Source: Cellulomonas uda
GTDB lineage: Bacteria; Actinomycetota; Actinomycetes; Actinomycetales; Cellulomonadaceae
NCBI RefSeq assembly: GCF_006538705.1
Contig: NZ_BJLP01000008.1
Span: 1-64,000, forward strand
DNA: 64,000 bases
Direction of reading: 5' to 3'
Below the pieces are notes generated by a model. It was not told where the DNA came from. It worked only from the letters and a program-made list of their open reading frames with translations, and searched no databases. Position 1 is the first letter of the stretch. Each line of letters begins with the position of its first letter. The translations under genes were made by a program, and so were the position numbers. Shown one piece after another: positions 25,247-33,607 of the stretch.

Positions 25247-26395
25247 TCAGAACGCGAGCGCGCGGTCCACGGCGTCGAGCACGCGGTCCAGGCCGGGCAG
25301 GTAGTCGTGCTCGATCTTCGCGACGGGGTACGGCGTGTGGAACCCGCCGACGCGCAGCACGGGTGCCTCGAGGTGGAAGAAGCAGTCCTCGGTGATGCGG
25401 GCCGCGACCTCGGCGCCGCTGCCGTAGGTGACGGGTGCCTCGTGCACGACGACGCAGCGGCCGGTGCGGCGCACCGACTCGGCGACGGTCGCGGTGTCGA
25501 GCGGCGACAGCGTGCGCAGGTCGACCACCTCGATGCTGGTGCCCTCGGCGGCGGCGGCCTCGGCGACCTTGACGGCGGTCGCCACGGTCGGGCCGTACGC
25601 GACGAGCGTCAGGTCGGTCCCGGTCCGCACGACGCGCGCGCGGTCCATGCCGGTCGCGGCGGCGCCGTGCGGCGCGGGGGCGGCGGCGTCGAGGTCGACG
25701 TCGCCCTTCTCCCAGTAGCGGCCCTTGGGCTCGAAGAACAGCACGGGGTCGGGCGACGCGACGGCCTGCTGGATCAGCGCGTAGGCCTCGGCGGGGCTGG
25801 ACGGCGTCACCACGCGCAGGCCGGCGGTGTGCGCGAACAGCACCTCGGGCGACTCGCTGTGGTGCTCGACCGCGCCGATCCCGCCGCCGTAGGGCACGCG
25901 GATGACGACGGGCAGCTGCAGCGCGCCCTTGGACCGGTAGTGCATCTTGGCGAGCTGGGTCGTGATCTGGTCGTACGCGGGGAAGATGAACCCGTCGAAC
26001 TGGATCTCGACGACCGGCCGGTAGCCGCGCATGGCGAGCCCGATCGCGGTCCCGACAATGCCCGACTCGGCGAGCGGGGTGTCGACCACGCGGTCCTCGC
26101 CGAACTCGGCCTGCAGCCCGTCGGTCACGCGGAACACGCCGCCGAGCCGCCCGATGTCCTCGCCCATGAGCAGGACCTTCGGGTCGTCGGCGAGCGCGCG
26201 CCGCAGGCCGAGCGTGAGGGCCTTGGCGAACGTCAGGCGCTGGGTCCCGGTGGGGACGGGTGCGGCCGACGAGACGGCGCGCGCGGGTGCCGCGGGGGCC
26301 GACGAGGCCGCGGGGGCCGCCGGTGCCGACGCCCCGGCGGCCGCGGCGCGGGGCTGCGCGCTGCCGGTCATCGCGTCGAAGATCGTCGTCGTCAT
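25247..26395 (-). CDS. 2-oxoacid dehydrogenase E1 beta subunit
   Basis: 382 residues from ATG at 26395, with ATGA overlap to the E1alpha gene. An unusual Ala/Pro-rich N-terminal extension of about 45 residues precedes the conserved core (TFAKALTLGLRRALADDPKVLLMGEDIGRLGGVFRVT). The thiamine-diphosphate-side Glu is in the LMGEDIG block, and PYGGGIGAVEHHSESPE matches E1beta transketolase-like subunits. It forms an alpha2beta2 E1 with the upstream gene product and feeds the E2 encoded next. The Ala/Pro extension also appears in E1alpha. Confidence 0.93.
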   Translation of the reverse strand: MTTTIFDAMTGSAQPRAAAAGASAPAAPAASSAPAAPARAVSSAAPVPTGTQRLTFAKALTLGLRRALADDPKVLLMGEDIGRLGGVFRVTDGLQAEFGEDRVVDTPLAESGIVGTAIGLAMRGYRPVVEIQFDGFIFPAYDQITTQLAKMHYRSKGALQLPVVIRVPYGGGIGAVEHHSESPEVLFAHTAGLRVVTPSSPAEAYALIQQAVASPDPVLFFEPKGRYWEKGDVDLDAAAPAPHGAAATGMDRARVVRTGTDLTLVAYGPTVATAVKVAEAAAAEGTSIEVVDLRTLSPLDTATVAESVRRTGRCVVVHEAPVTYGSGAEVAARITEDCFFHLEAPVLRVGGFHTPYPVAKIEHDYLPGLDRVLDAVDRALAF

Positions 26396-27693
26396 CGGTG
26401 GCTCCCCTCGCGGGCGTCCAGGAACGAGGACTCGTACGTCTCGAACCACGTGCGGTCGGCCTCGACGCCCGCGTGCGGCGTCGCGTAGACGTGCTCGAAC
26501 ATCGACGCGGCCGACGGGTGGCCCATGGCACGCACCGCGGTGCGCAGGTGCTCGCCGAACGCGTCGGCCTCCGCCTGCAGGCCGTCGACGAACGTGGCCG
26601 GCAGTGCGCCGCGCGCCTCGAGGTGCGTGCGCAGGCGGTCGATCGGGTCGCGTCGGCGCCAGTGCTCCTCCTGCTCGGAGCTGCGGTAGCGGGACGGGTC
26701 GTCGGACGTGGTGTGCGCGCCCATCCGGTAGGTGAACGCCTCGACGAACGTCGGGCCGTCGCCGCGGCGTGCGCGCTCGAGCGCGGCGGCGGTCACGGCG
26801 TAGCTCGCGAGCACGTCGTTCCCGTCGACCCGCACCGCGGGGATCCCGAAGCCGGGGGCGCGGGCCGCGATCGGTGCGGCGGCCTGGCGCGTGGTCGGCT
26901 CGGAGATCGCCCACTGGTTGTTCTGGCAGAACAGGACGACGGGCGCCTGGTTGACCGCGGCGAACACGAGCGCCTCGCTCACGTCGCCCTGCGAGGTCGC
27001 GCCGTCGCCGAAGTACGCGACGACCGCGGTGTCCCGCTCGTCGTCGCCGGTCCCGACGAGACCGTCGCGCTGCACGCCCATCGCGTAGCCGGTCGCGTGC
27101 AGCGCGTGCGAGCCGATGACCAGCGTGTACAGGTGGAAGCCGTGCGCGACCGGGTCCCAGCCGCCGTGGTCGACGCCGCGGAACAGGCGCAGCACCTGCG
27201 TGAGCTCGACGCCCCGCACGTGCGCGACGCCGTGCTCGCGGTAGCTCGGGAAGACGTGGTCCTGCGGCTTGAGCGCGCGGCCGGAGCCGACCTGCGCGGC
27301 CTCCTGGCCGAGCGCCTGCGCGAACAGCGCGAGCTCGCCCTGGCGCTGCAGCGCGGTGGCCTCGGTGTCGAAGCGGCGGGTCAGCACCATGTCGCGGTAC
27401 ATCGCGCGCAGGTCGTCGTCGGTGAGGTGCGCGACGTACGCGTCGTACTCGGGGTGGCTGACGCGCTCGCCGGACGGCGTGAGGAGCTGGACGAGCCCCT
27501 CGTCCGCGAGCGGTCCGCCCTCGACGGCGGGCAGGACGCCGGGGGCCGACGCCCGTGCGGGCGAGGAAAGGGCCGCGGCCCGGCCGTCCGTGGTGGGGAC
27601 GGGGGCCGCGGCCGACCCGCCGGGGATGGCGGCGGGGGACGAGGGGGCCGCAGGGGCGGCTGCCGAGGCGTACGGGAGGCCGGACGAGCTCAC
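26392..27693 (-). CDS. pdhA: 2-oxoacid dehydrogenase E1 alpha subunit (PdhA/BkdA type)
   Basis: 433 residues from ATG at 27693. After a roughly 60-residue Ala/Pro-rich extension comes the E1alpha core: MYRDMVLTRRFD, HVFPSYREHGVAH, and the thiamine-diphosphate motif GDGATSQGDVSEALVFAAV...NN (about residues 225-255). YRMGAHTTSDDPSRYR is the conserved phosphorylation-loop region. The substrate could be pyruvate or branched-chain 2-oxoacids; the symbol is the usual database choice and is not proof. It is the first gene of the operon, behind the 35-bp palindrome. Confidence 0.88.
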   Translation of the reverse strand: MSSSGLPYASAAAPAAPSSPAAIPGGSAAAPVPTTDGRAAALSSPARASAPGVLPAVEGGPLADEGLVQLLTPSGERVSHPEYDAYVAHLTDDDLRAMYRDMVLTRRFDTEATALQRQGELALFAQALGQEAAQVGSGRALKPQDHVFPSYREHGVAHVRGVELTQVLRLFRGVDHGGWDPVAHGFHLYTLVIGSHALHATGYAMGVQRDGLVGTGDDERDTAVVAYFGDGATSQGDVSEALVFAAVNQAPVVLFCQNNQWAISEPTTRQAAAPIAARAPGFGIPAVRVDGNDVLASYAVTAAALERARRGDGPTFVEAFTYRMGAHTTSDDPSRYRSSEQEEHWRRRDPIDRLRTHLEARGALPATFVDGLQAEADAFGEHLRTAVRAMGHPSAASMFEHVYATPHAGVEADRTWFETYESSFLDAREGSHR

Positions 27694-27760
27694 GCGGTTC
27701 TCCTTCGCGTGCGGCGGCGGTCAGCCGCTCCGGGACGTCGTGGGGAGGGGCGGATCGCCC

Positions 27761-27795
27761 AACCTACGTCACCGTAGCCTACGCATCCGTAGGTT
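27761..27795. promoter_or_regulatory. 35-bp double palindrome (operator of the E1-E2 operon)
   Basis: Two overlapping dyads. The outer arms AACCTACG (27761-27768) and CGTAGGTT (27788-27795) are perfectly complementary, and inner CGTAG (27773-27777) and CTACG (27779-27783) meet around the centre base. Each half is thus a CCTACG-N4-CGTAG type site. It is 68-102 bases upstream of the E1alpha start and is strikingly AT-richer than its surroundings. It looks like a tandem site for a TetR-family (or similar) dimer. No such regulator gene is adjacent. Confidence 0.7.
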
Positions 27796-27864
27796 CCAGG
27801 CAACCCCTGCGACAACGATCCGTCGCCCGACTTGTCGCGACCCCACAGCGGCCGCCGCACCACC

Positions 27865-27885
27865 CGGTGCACACCAGGTGCACCG
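27865..27885. terminator. Hairpin after the HisC-like gene
   Basis: CGGTGCAC (27865-27872), loop ACCAG, GTGCACCG (27878-27885). A perfect 8-bp stem 29 bases past the aminotransferase stop on the minus strand, before the E1alpha promoter. Likely terminator; an operator role is possible. Confidence 0.5.
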
Positions 27886-27913
27886 CCCGTCGCACCACCC
27901 GGCGCCAGCCCGC

Positions 27914-28981
27914 TCAGCGCGCGAGCCACTCCGCGGTCGCCCCGAGCAGCAGGTCCGTGGCCTCGCGCTCACCGACGCTCACGCGCACCCCGTCGCCCGC
28001 GAACGGCCGCACGACGACGCCCGCGCGCGAGCACCGCTCGGCGAGCGCGCTCGCCTGGTCGCCGACCGGCAGCCACACGAAGTTCGCCTGCGAGTCCGGC
28101 ACCGTCCAGCCCTGCGCGCGCAGCCCGTCGAGCATGCGCGCCCGCTCCTTGACGATCGACTCGACGCGCGCCAGCAGCTCGTCGCGCGCCCGCAGCGACG
28201 CGAGCGCCGCGAGCTGAGCGACGTGCGAGACGCCGAACGGCGTGGACGCCGCACGGATCCCCGCGGCGGGCCGGGGCCGCGCGACCGCGTACCCCACGCG
28301 CAGGCCCGCGAGCCCGTACGCCTTGGAGAACGTGCGCAGCAGCACCACGTTGCGCCGCGCCTCGAACACCGCGAGGCCGTCGGCGCCCTGCGGGTCGCGC
28401 ACGAACTCGACGTACGCCTCGTCGAGCACGACGAGCACGTGCTCGGGCACCGCGTCCAGGAACGTCTCGAGCTCGTCGGCGCGCACCGCCGGGCCCGTCG
28501 GGTTGTTGGGCGTGCACACCAGCACGACGCGCGTGCGGTCCGTGACCGCGGCCGCGAGCGCGGGCAGGTCGAGCCGCCCGTCGTCGGCCACCGGGACCGG
28601 GACGGCCACCGCGCCCGCGAGCGTCACCGCGATGGGGTACGCCTCGAACGAACGCCACGGCAGGACGACCTCGTCGCCCGCCTCGCAGAACGCGGTGAGC
28701 ACGTGCCCGAGCACCGCGACCGACCCGCAGCCCATGACGACCGACTCCGCCGGGACACCCAGCTGCTGCGCGACGGCCTCGGTGAGCTCGGTCGCGTACA
28801 TGTCCGGGTAGCGGTTGACGTCGACCGCCGCGTCCGCGATCGCCGCCATGACGGACGGCAGCGGTGGGAACGGGTTCTCGTTCGACGAGAGCTTGAACGC
28901 CGCGGCACCGACCGGGGACCGCGCCCCGGGGACGTAGGCGGGCAGCTCGGCGAGGGCACGGCGCAGCACGGGGCGACTCAC
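27914..28981 (-). CDS. hisC: Histidinol-phosphate / aromatic aminotransferase
   Basis: 355 residues from ATG at 28981. It is a class I/II PLP enzyme of the HisC group: FKLSSNENPFPPLPSV near the N-terminus, VCTPNNPTGP, VVLDEAYVEFV, and the Schiff-base Lys in TFSKAYGLAGLRVGY (about residue 222). No other his genes are nearby, so this isolated copy may be the aromatic-amino-acid aminotransferase (Pat/HisC2) seen in many actinobacteria and not the histidine-pathway enzyme. It sits upstream of the E1-E2 operon but is separated by a hairpin and a strong palindrome, so it is probably a separate unit. Confidence 0.85.
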   Translation of the reverse strand: MSRPVLRRALAELPAYVPGARSPVGAAAFKLSSNENPFPPLPSVMAAIADAAVDVNRYPDMYATELTEAVAQQLGVPAESVVMGCGSVAVLGHVLTAFCEAGDEVVLPWRSFEAYPIAVTLAGAVAVPVPVADDGRLDLPALAAAVTDRTRVVLVCTPNNPTGPAVRADELETFLDAVPEHVLVVLDEAYVEFVRDPQGADGLAVFEARRNVVLLRTFSKAYGLAGLRVGYAVARPRPAAGIRAASTPFGVSHVAQLAALASLRARDELLARVESIVKERARMLDGLRAQGWTVPDSQANFVWLPVGDQASALAERCSRAGVVVRPFAGDGVRVSVGEREATDLLLGATAEWLAR

Positions 28982-29048
28982 GGCGCCCAGGATGCCACCG
29001 ACCGGTGCCTCGCCCGTCGGACGTCCGCGGTCGGCCCGCGTCGGCGCG

Positions 29049-30185
29049 TCAGCCGGTGCGGCCGGGCCGGCCCTTGCCGACCGCCTCGACCAGGGCGTCG
29101 AACGCGGGCTTCGGCTCGTAGTCCGCGTCCCACAGCAGCGCGTCGCCGAACCCCTCGAACCACATCGGGATCCACGAGTACCGGTCGGTCACGCCCCACA
29201 CCGTCAGGCCCAGGCAGCCCTCGACCGCGAGGCACGCGGTCGCGACGCTCGCGTAGTCCTCGGCCTGCTGCGCGAGGGCCTCGTCGCTCGCGGGGGTCTC
29301 GACGCGGATGTCGAGCTCGGTGATCCGCACGGTCAGCCCCAGGTCGACGAACCGCTGGATGTTCTCCTGCAGGTCGTCGGGCAGCTTCCCGGCCGTGAGG
29401 TGCCCCTGGATGCCGAGGCAGTCGATCGGCACGTCGCGGGCGAGCAGGTCCTCGACGAGCGCGTACACGCCGTCGGACTTCGCGTTGACGCCCTCGATGT
29501 CGTAGTCGTTGTAGCAGAGCTGCGCGTCGGGGTCGGCCTCGTGCGCGACCTCGAACGCGTCGGCGATGTAGTCGTCGCCGAGCGTCTGCTGGAACGGCGA
29601 GTCGGAGCGGCGCGAGCCGTCCTCGTCGACCGCCTCGTTGACGACGTCCCACGCGAACACCTGCCCGCGGAAGTGCTCGGCCTGGGTGCGGACGTGGTGC
29701 TCCATCGCCTCCTGCATGGCGTCCTCGTCGAGCGCCTTGACCCATGCGGGGAGCTGCGAGTGCCACACGAGCGTGTGGCCGTACAGCTTCTTGCCCGTGC
29801 TGCGCGCGTACTCGGCGAGGCGGTCCCCCTCGGCGAAGTCCCACTCGTCGTCGGCGGCCTCCGTGGCCTCCCACTTCATGACGTTCTCGGCGACGACGAG
29901 CGAGGCGTGCTTGTCGACGATCTCGCGGTACTCGGGCTCGTCGAGCCGCTCGGGCGCGACCGCGAAGCCGATGTCGAGCGCGCTCCCGCCGGCGATCTCC
30001 GCGAGCACGGGCTCGAGCGGGGCCTGCGCGGGCGCGGTGGTCGCGTCGGGGCCGGGCTCGCTCGTGCCGCTGCACGCCGCGAGCAGGACGGCGAGCAGCA
30101 GCGGCAGCAGGACGGCGGCGCGGGAGCGGGCGCGGCGCACGGCGGCGCGCGAGCGGCCCGGGCGCGCGGGGACGGCAGGCGACAT
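29049..30185 (-). CDS. GH10 endo-1,4-beta-xylanase lipoprotein
   Basis: 378 residues from ATG at 30185. The N-terminus is Arg-rich, then hydrophobic (LLPLLLAVLLAAC) with a lipobox, so the enzyme is anchored to the outer face of the membrane. The GH10 barrel shows the acid/base Glu in WDVVNEAVDE and the nucleophile Glu in VRITELDIRVE, plus KWEATEAADDEWDFAEGD and LVWHSQLPAW blocks. No carbohydrate-binding module is present, unlike the large secreted xylanases of cellulomonads. Membrane anchoring suggests trimming of xylo-oligosaccharides near an importer. A perfect inverted repeat lies 18-37 bases before the start. Confidence 0.93.
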   Translation of the reverse strand: MSPAVPARPGRSRAAVRRARSRAAVLLPLLLAVLLAACSGTSEPGPDATTAPAQAPLEPVLAEIAGGSALDIGFAVAPERLDEPEYREIVDKHASLVVAENVMKWEATEAADDEWDFAEGDRLAEYARSTGKKLYGHTLVWHSQLPAWVKALDEDAMQEAMEHHVRTQAEHFRGQVFAWDVVNEAVDEDGSRRSDSPFQQTLGDDYIADAFEVAHEADPDAQLCYNDYDIEGVNAKSDGVYALVEDLLARDVPIDCLGIQGHLTAGKLPDDLQENIQRFVDLGLTVRITELDIRVETPASDEALAQQAEDYASVATACLAVEGCLGLTVWGVTDRYSWIPMWFEGFGDALLWDADYEPKPAFDALVEAVGKGRPGRTG

Positions 30186-30202
30186 CGACTCTCCGATCGA
30201 AC

Positions 30203-30222
30203 TTTCGGCGTCGTCGCCGAAA
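30203..30222. promoter_or_regulatory. Inverted repeat at the xylanase promoter
   Basis: TTTCGGCG (30203-30210), spacer TCGT, CGCCGAAA (30215-30222). Perfect 8-bp arms, 18-37 bases upstream of the xylanase start and within the divergent region shared with the gene at 30298. It fits a LacI-family sugar repressor site in form. No repressor gene is nearby. Confidence 0.55.
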
Positions 30223-30297
30223 CTGCGCCGGATGCTAGCGCGCGAACCCGTGCGCCGTCACGGCCCCGACCCGCGACGCACCTGGCACGATCGACCC

Positions 30298-30681
30298 ATG
30301 GCCTTCCTGCTGCGCGTCCTCATCAACGGCGTCGCGATCTGGCTCGCGACCGTGATCCTGTCCGGGCTCGAGATCGTCGGCGCGGACTCCACGGGTCAGA
30401 AGATCGGCATCATCGCGCTCATCGCGCTCATCTTCGGGGTCGTCAACGCGGTCGTGAAGCCGATCGTGCAGGTGCTGTCGATCCCGCTCTACATCCTCAC
30501 GCTCGGGCTGTTCACGCTCGTCGTCAACGCGCTCATGCTGCTGCTCACCGAGTGGGTCACCGAGTTCACCGACTGGGGCCTGCGCATCGACGGGTTCTGG
30601 TGGGCCGTCGGCGGCGCGCTGGTGGTCTCGGTCGTCTCGTTCGCCCTGTCGCTCGCCATCCCGGAGAGCCGCCGACGCTGA
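30298..30681 (+). CDS. Phage-holin-4 superfamily (PF04020-like) membrane protein
   Basis: 127 residues from ATG at 30298. It has four predicted membrane helices (about residues 3-22, 35-52, 58-80, 98-122), with the conserved FGVVNAVVKPIVQVLSIPLYILTLGLFTLVVNALMLLL core of the family (about residues 44-82). Despite the family name it is a common chromosomal gene in actinobacteria and no phage genes are near. Function is unknown. It is divergent from the xylanase and convergent with the small membrane protein at 30703. Confidence 0.85.
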   Translation: MAFLLRVLINGVAIWLATVILSGLEIVGADSTGQKIGIIALIALIFGVVNAVVKPIVQVLSIPLYILTLGLFTLVVNALMLLLTEWVTEFTDWGLRIDGFWWAVGGALVVSVVSFALSLAIPESRRR

Positions 30682-30691
30682 CCCGCCGGCG

Positions 30692-30706
30692 CTGACCCGC
30701 GGTCAG
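30692..30706. terminator. Short palindrome between convergent genes
   Basis: CTGACC-CGC-GGTCAG spans the end of the rightward holin-like gene and the reverse stop (30703-30705) of the leftward gene. A 6-bp stem with a 3-nt loop is marginal, but the position fits a bidirectional terminator. Confidence 0.35.
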
Positions 30707-31281
30707 TCGCGCACGCGCGTGCGCGGCAGGACCACCGCCGCCACCAGCGCCGCCGCGAGCAGCGCGACCAGCCGCCACGCGTCGCTCGTCACGTCCCGGC
30801 CCGCGACGACGAGCGCGACCACCACGAGCACCTGCGCGGGCAGCTGGACCCGCGCGACCCCCGCGAGCCCGTCCAGCACCACGTCGAGCTCGACGCGCAT
30901 CCGCCACGTCACGCGCGTCGTCGTCGCGCACGCCCACACCGCGAGGTGCACCAGCAGCACGAGCAGCATCGTCTGCACCACCGACGCGGGCGGTCCGACC
31001 AGCACGAACGCGCCCGCCGCGAGCACCGCGAGCCCCACCCGCGCGCCGCCCGGCACGGCCGCGACCAGCGCACCGCCCAGCGCGCTCAGCCCCACCGCGA
31101 GCAACGACACCGGCCCGACCACGGACCACGCGACCAGCAGCATCGCCGCGACGACCACCGCGCACCCGGCCTGCAGCACCGAGCCGGGCACCGGCCGGAC
31201 GAGCACCGGCTCCGCCTCGGGCGGCTCCTGACCCTGGAAGAGCGCCCCGAACGCGCCCGGACGCCTCGTCGTGGACCTCAT
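30703..31281 (-). CDS. Membrane protein, last gene of the DUF58/MoxR operon
   Basis: 192 residues from ATG at 31281, overlapping the DUF58 stop by 4 bases. Four to five hydrophobic segments lie at residues about 35-105 (SVLQAGCAVVVAAMLLVAWSVVG, GLAVLAAGAFVLVG) and 160-188. It starts with a short basic cytoplasmic tail. I recognise no domain. It is the fifth gene of the operon 35048-30703, whose other products are two DUF4129 proteins, a MoxR ATPase and a DUF58 protein. Confidence 0.78.
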   Translation of the reverse strand: MRSTTRRPGAFGALFQGQEPPEAEPVLVRPVPGSVLQAGCAVVVAAMLLVAWSVVGPVSLLAVGLSALGGALVAAVPGGARVGLAVLAAGAFVLVGPPASVVQTMLLVLLVHLAVWACATTTRVTWRMRVELDVVLDGLAGVARVQLPAQVLVVVALVVAGRDVTSDAWRLVALLAAALVAAVVLPRTRVRD

Positions 31282-32624
31282 CGCGCCCCCGCCCCCGCCC
31301 GTCGCTGCGCGCGCCGCGCGAGGCCCGCGAGCGCGACCTGCGGCTCGTCGCGCCACGTCACGATCTCCACGTCCGCGTCCTCGAGCGCCGCGAGCCGGTC
31401 CGTGCGCGCGAGCCGCACGAACCGCAGCGCGAGCAGCTCACGGCGGTCCAGCAGGTGCTCGCGCACGGTCGGCAGCACGTCCACCGCCACCACCCGGTGC
31501 CCCGCGGCCCGCCACTGCGCGGCCGCGTGGGCCGCCTGGTCGTCGAGGAACGTCGAGAACACCAGCACGAGCGCCCCCGAGGGGAGCTGCGGTGCGCGCG
31601 TGCGGCGCACCGGGTCGCCCTCGGGCCGCGTGAGCGCGAGCGCGTTGCGGATCCGGTCCAGCTGACGGCGGCCTCCGCCCGGCGGCAACGGCCGGCGCAG
31701 CGCACCCAGGTCGTCGAGGCCCACCCGGTCGCCCTGGTCGAGGTACGCCTGCGCGAGCGAGGAGGCGGCCGTGCGCGCCAGGTCGAGCGACGTCGGGTCG
31801 GCGCCGCGCGGGCGCATCCACCCGCCCCACGTGCGCGGGTCGGGGCCGACCTCGTCGCGCGAGTCGACCACGAGCATGACCACGGCCTCCGCGAGCGCGT
31901 GCTCGCGCCGCACGTACAGCTCGCGCAGCTGGGGCGAGCGGCGCGCCGTGACCCGCCAGTCGATGCGCCGCAGCCGGTCACCGGGCGTGTAGGGGTGCAC
32001 ATCGCGCAGCCCACCGCCCTCGCCGGGGCGCCGCGACTCGTGCCCGCCGGACAGGCCGCGCAGGCGCGGCGGCAGGGGCAGCGCCGCGAGCGGACGCACG
32101 CCCGGCAGCACGAGCGCCTCACCCCCCGCCGGGTCCGCCGCCTCCGAGACGCTCGCGGCACCCACGCCGAGCCCCAGCGCGTCGACCTCGGCGACCGTCT
32201 GCGGGCCCGTGCGCACGGTGCGCACCACGAACGGCACGTCACGCACGCCGCCGCGCACCGCGACGAGCGCACGCGCGTGCGTGCGGTTCCCGCGCCGCAC
32301 CCCGAGCGCGACCGCGGCCGTGCCGTCCGGCGCCGCGACCCGCACCGACGTGCTCAGCTCGCCGGGCGTCGTCGTCGCGTCCGTGACCACCTCGACCCGC
32401 AGGTCCCCGACCGGCCGCGCCGTCCAGCACCACACCGCCCACACGACGACCGGCGCACCGATCACCGCGAGGTCCGCCCGCCCGGCCCACGCGCCCAGGA
32501 GCACGAGCACGAGCCCCACGAGCGCACCCCACGTCACCGCGCGCACCCGCATCCACGCGGGTGCGTCGGGCTGCTCGGCCACGGCGGGCGCGCCGGCCGA
32601 CGACGAGGGCACCGGACCGGTCAT
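31278..32624 (-). CDS. DUF58-domain membrane protein
   Basis: 448 residues from ATG at 32624 (overlaps the MoxR stop). Two membrane helices lie near residues 28-68 (ALVGLVLVLLGAWAG, VIGAPVVVWAVW). The DUF58 signature YTPGDRLRRIDWRVTARR is at about residues 235-255. The C-terminal half is a degenerate von Willebrand A-like domain (AVVMLVVDSRDEVG; LVLVFSTFLDDQAAHAA). DUF58 proteins are standard partners of MoxR AAA ATPases, which are thought to act as chaperones loading metal or assembling complexes. Here they are in the order DUF4129-DUF4129-MoxR-DUF58-membrane. Confidence 0.88.
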   Translation of the reverse strand: MTGPVPSSSAGAPAVAEQPDAPAWMRVRAVTWGALVGLVLVLLGAWAGRADLAVIGAPVVVWAVWCWTARPVGDLRVEVVTDATTTPGELSTSVRVAAPDGTAAVALGVRRGNRTHARALVAVRGGVRDVPFVVRTVRTGPQTVAEVDALGLGVGAASVSEAADPAGGEALVLPGVRPLAALPLPPRLRGLSGGHESRRPGEGGGLRDVHPYTPGDRLRRIDWRVTARRSPQLRELYVRREHALAEAVVMLVVDSRDEVGPDPRTWGGWMRPRGADPTSLDLARTAASSLAQAYLDQGDRVGLDDLGALRRPLPPGGGRRQLDRIRNALALTRPEGDPVRRTRAPQLPSGALVLVFSTFLDDQAAHAAAQWRAAGHRVVAVDVLPTVREHLLDRRELLALRFVRLARTDRLAALEDADVEIVTWRDEPQVALAGLARRAQRRAGAGAR

Positions 32625-33607
32625 CGCGCGGGGTCCACCCGCCTCGCCGTCGTCGGGCCCGCGACCGCGCGCAGGACCTCCTCGACCACACGCTGCGGCG
32701 CGAGGCCCGACGCCCACGCCTGCGGTGTCAGCGACAGCCGGTGCGCGAGCGTCGCGACCGCGACCGCCTTGACGTCCTCCGGCGCCACGAAGTCCCGGCC
32801 CGCGAGCACCGCGACGGCCCGCGCGACCAGCACCAGCGCCTGCGACCCGCGCGGCGACGCCCCGACCTCGACCGCCTCGTGCCGGCGCGTGGCCGCGGCG
32901 AGGTCCACGCAGTAGCGCAGCACGTCCTCGTCGACCGCGACCGCCTCGACGCCGCGCTGCATCGCGCGCAGCGTCGCCGGGTCCACCACCTGGCGCACGG
33001 GCGCGGCCTCCTGCCGCCGCTCGAGCCGCCGCGCGAGCACGTCGACCTCCGCGTCCCGGACCGGGTACCCGACCGCGAGCCGCACCATGAACCGGTCGAG
33101 CTGCGCCTCCGGGAGCGGGTACGTGCCCTCGTACTCCACCGGGTTCGACGTCGCGACCACGTGGAACGGGTCCGGCAGCGGCCGCGTCACCCCGTCCACC
33201 GTGACCTGGCGCTCCGCCATCGCCTCGAGCAGCGCCGACTGCGTCTTCGGCGCGGTGCGGTTGATCTCGTCCGCCAGCAGCAGACCCGCGAACACCGGAC
33301 CGGGCCGGAACTCGAACGACGTCGTCGCCGGGTCGAACACCGACGAGCCCGTGATGTCGGAGGGCAGCAGGTCGGGCGTGCACTGCACACGCCGGAAGTC
33401 CAGGCCCAGCGCGGTCGCGAGCGAGCGCGCCGCGAGCGTCTTGCCCAGGCCGGGCACGTCCTCGAACAGCACGTGGCCGCTCGCCAGGATCGCCGCGAGC
33501 GCCACGGTCAGGGGCTCGCGCATCCCGACGACGGCCGTGGCGACCTCGTCGAGCACGGCCCGGCCGCGCTGCGCGACCTCGGGGACGGACAGCTGCGGGT
33601 CGGTCAT
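32621..33607 (-). CDS. MoxR-family AAA+ ATPase
   Basis: 328 residues from ATG at 33607. Walker A is EDVPGLGKTLAARSLA (about residue 50), Walker B is GLLLADEINRTAPKTQSALLEAM, sensor 1 is FHVVATSNPVEYEGTYPLPEAQLDRF, followed by the C-terminal helical lid. This is the MRP/MoxR subfamily. It likely remodels its DUF58/VWA partner using ATP. The 4-base overlaps with both neighbours show a tight operon. Confidence 0.93.
   Translation of the reverse strand: MTDPQLSVPEVAQRGRAVLDEVATAVVGMREPLTVALAAILASGHVLFEDVPGLGKTLAARSLATALGLDFRRVQCTPDLLPSDITGSSVFDPATTSFEFRPGPVFAGLLLADEINRTAPKTQSALLEAMAERQVTVDGVTRPLPDPFHVVATSNPVEYEGTYPLPEAQLDRFMVRLAVGYPVRDAEVDVLARRLERRQEAAPVRQVVDPATLRAMQRGVEAVAVDEDVLRYCVDLAAATRRHEAVEVGASPRGSQALVLVARAVAVLAGRDFVAPEDVKAVAVATLAHRLSLTPQAWASGLAPQRVVEEVLRAVAGPTTARRVDPAR

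Noticed and set aside
30298-30681. Prophage remnant because of the holin family name
   Set aside because: PF04020-type proteins are common chromosomal genes in actinobacteria and no other phage gene is present.
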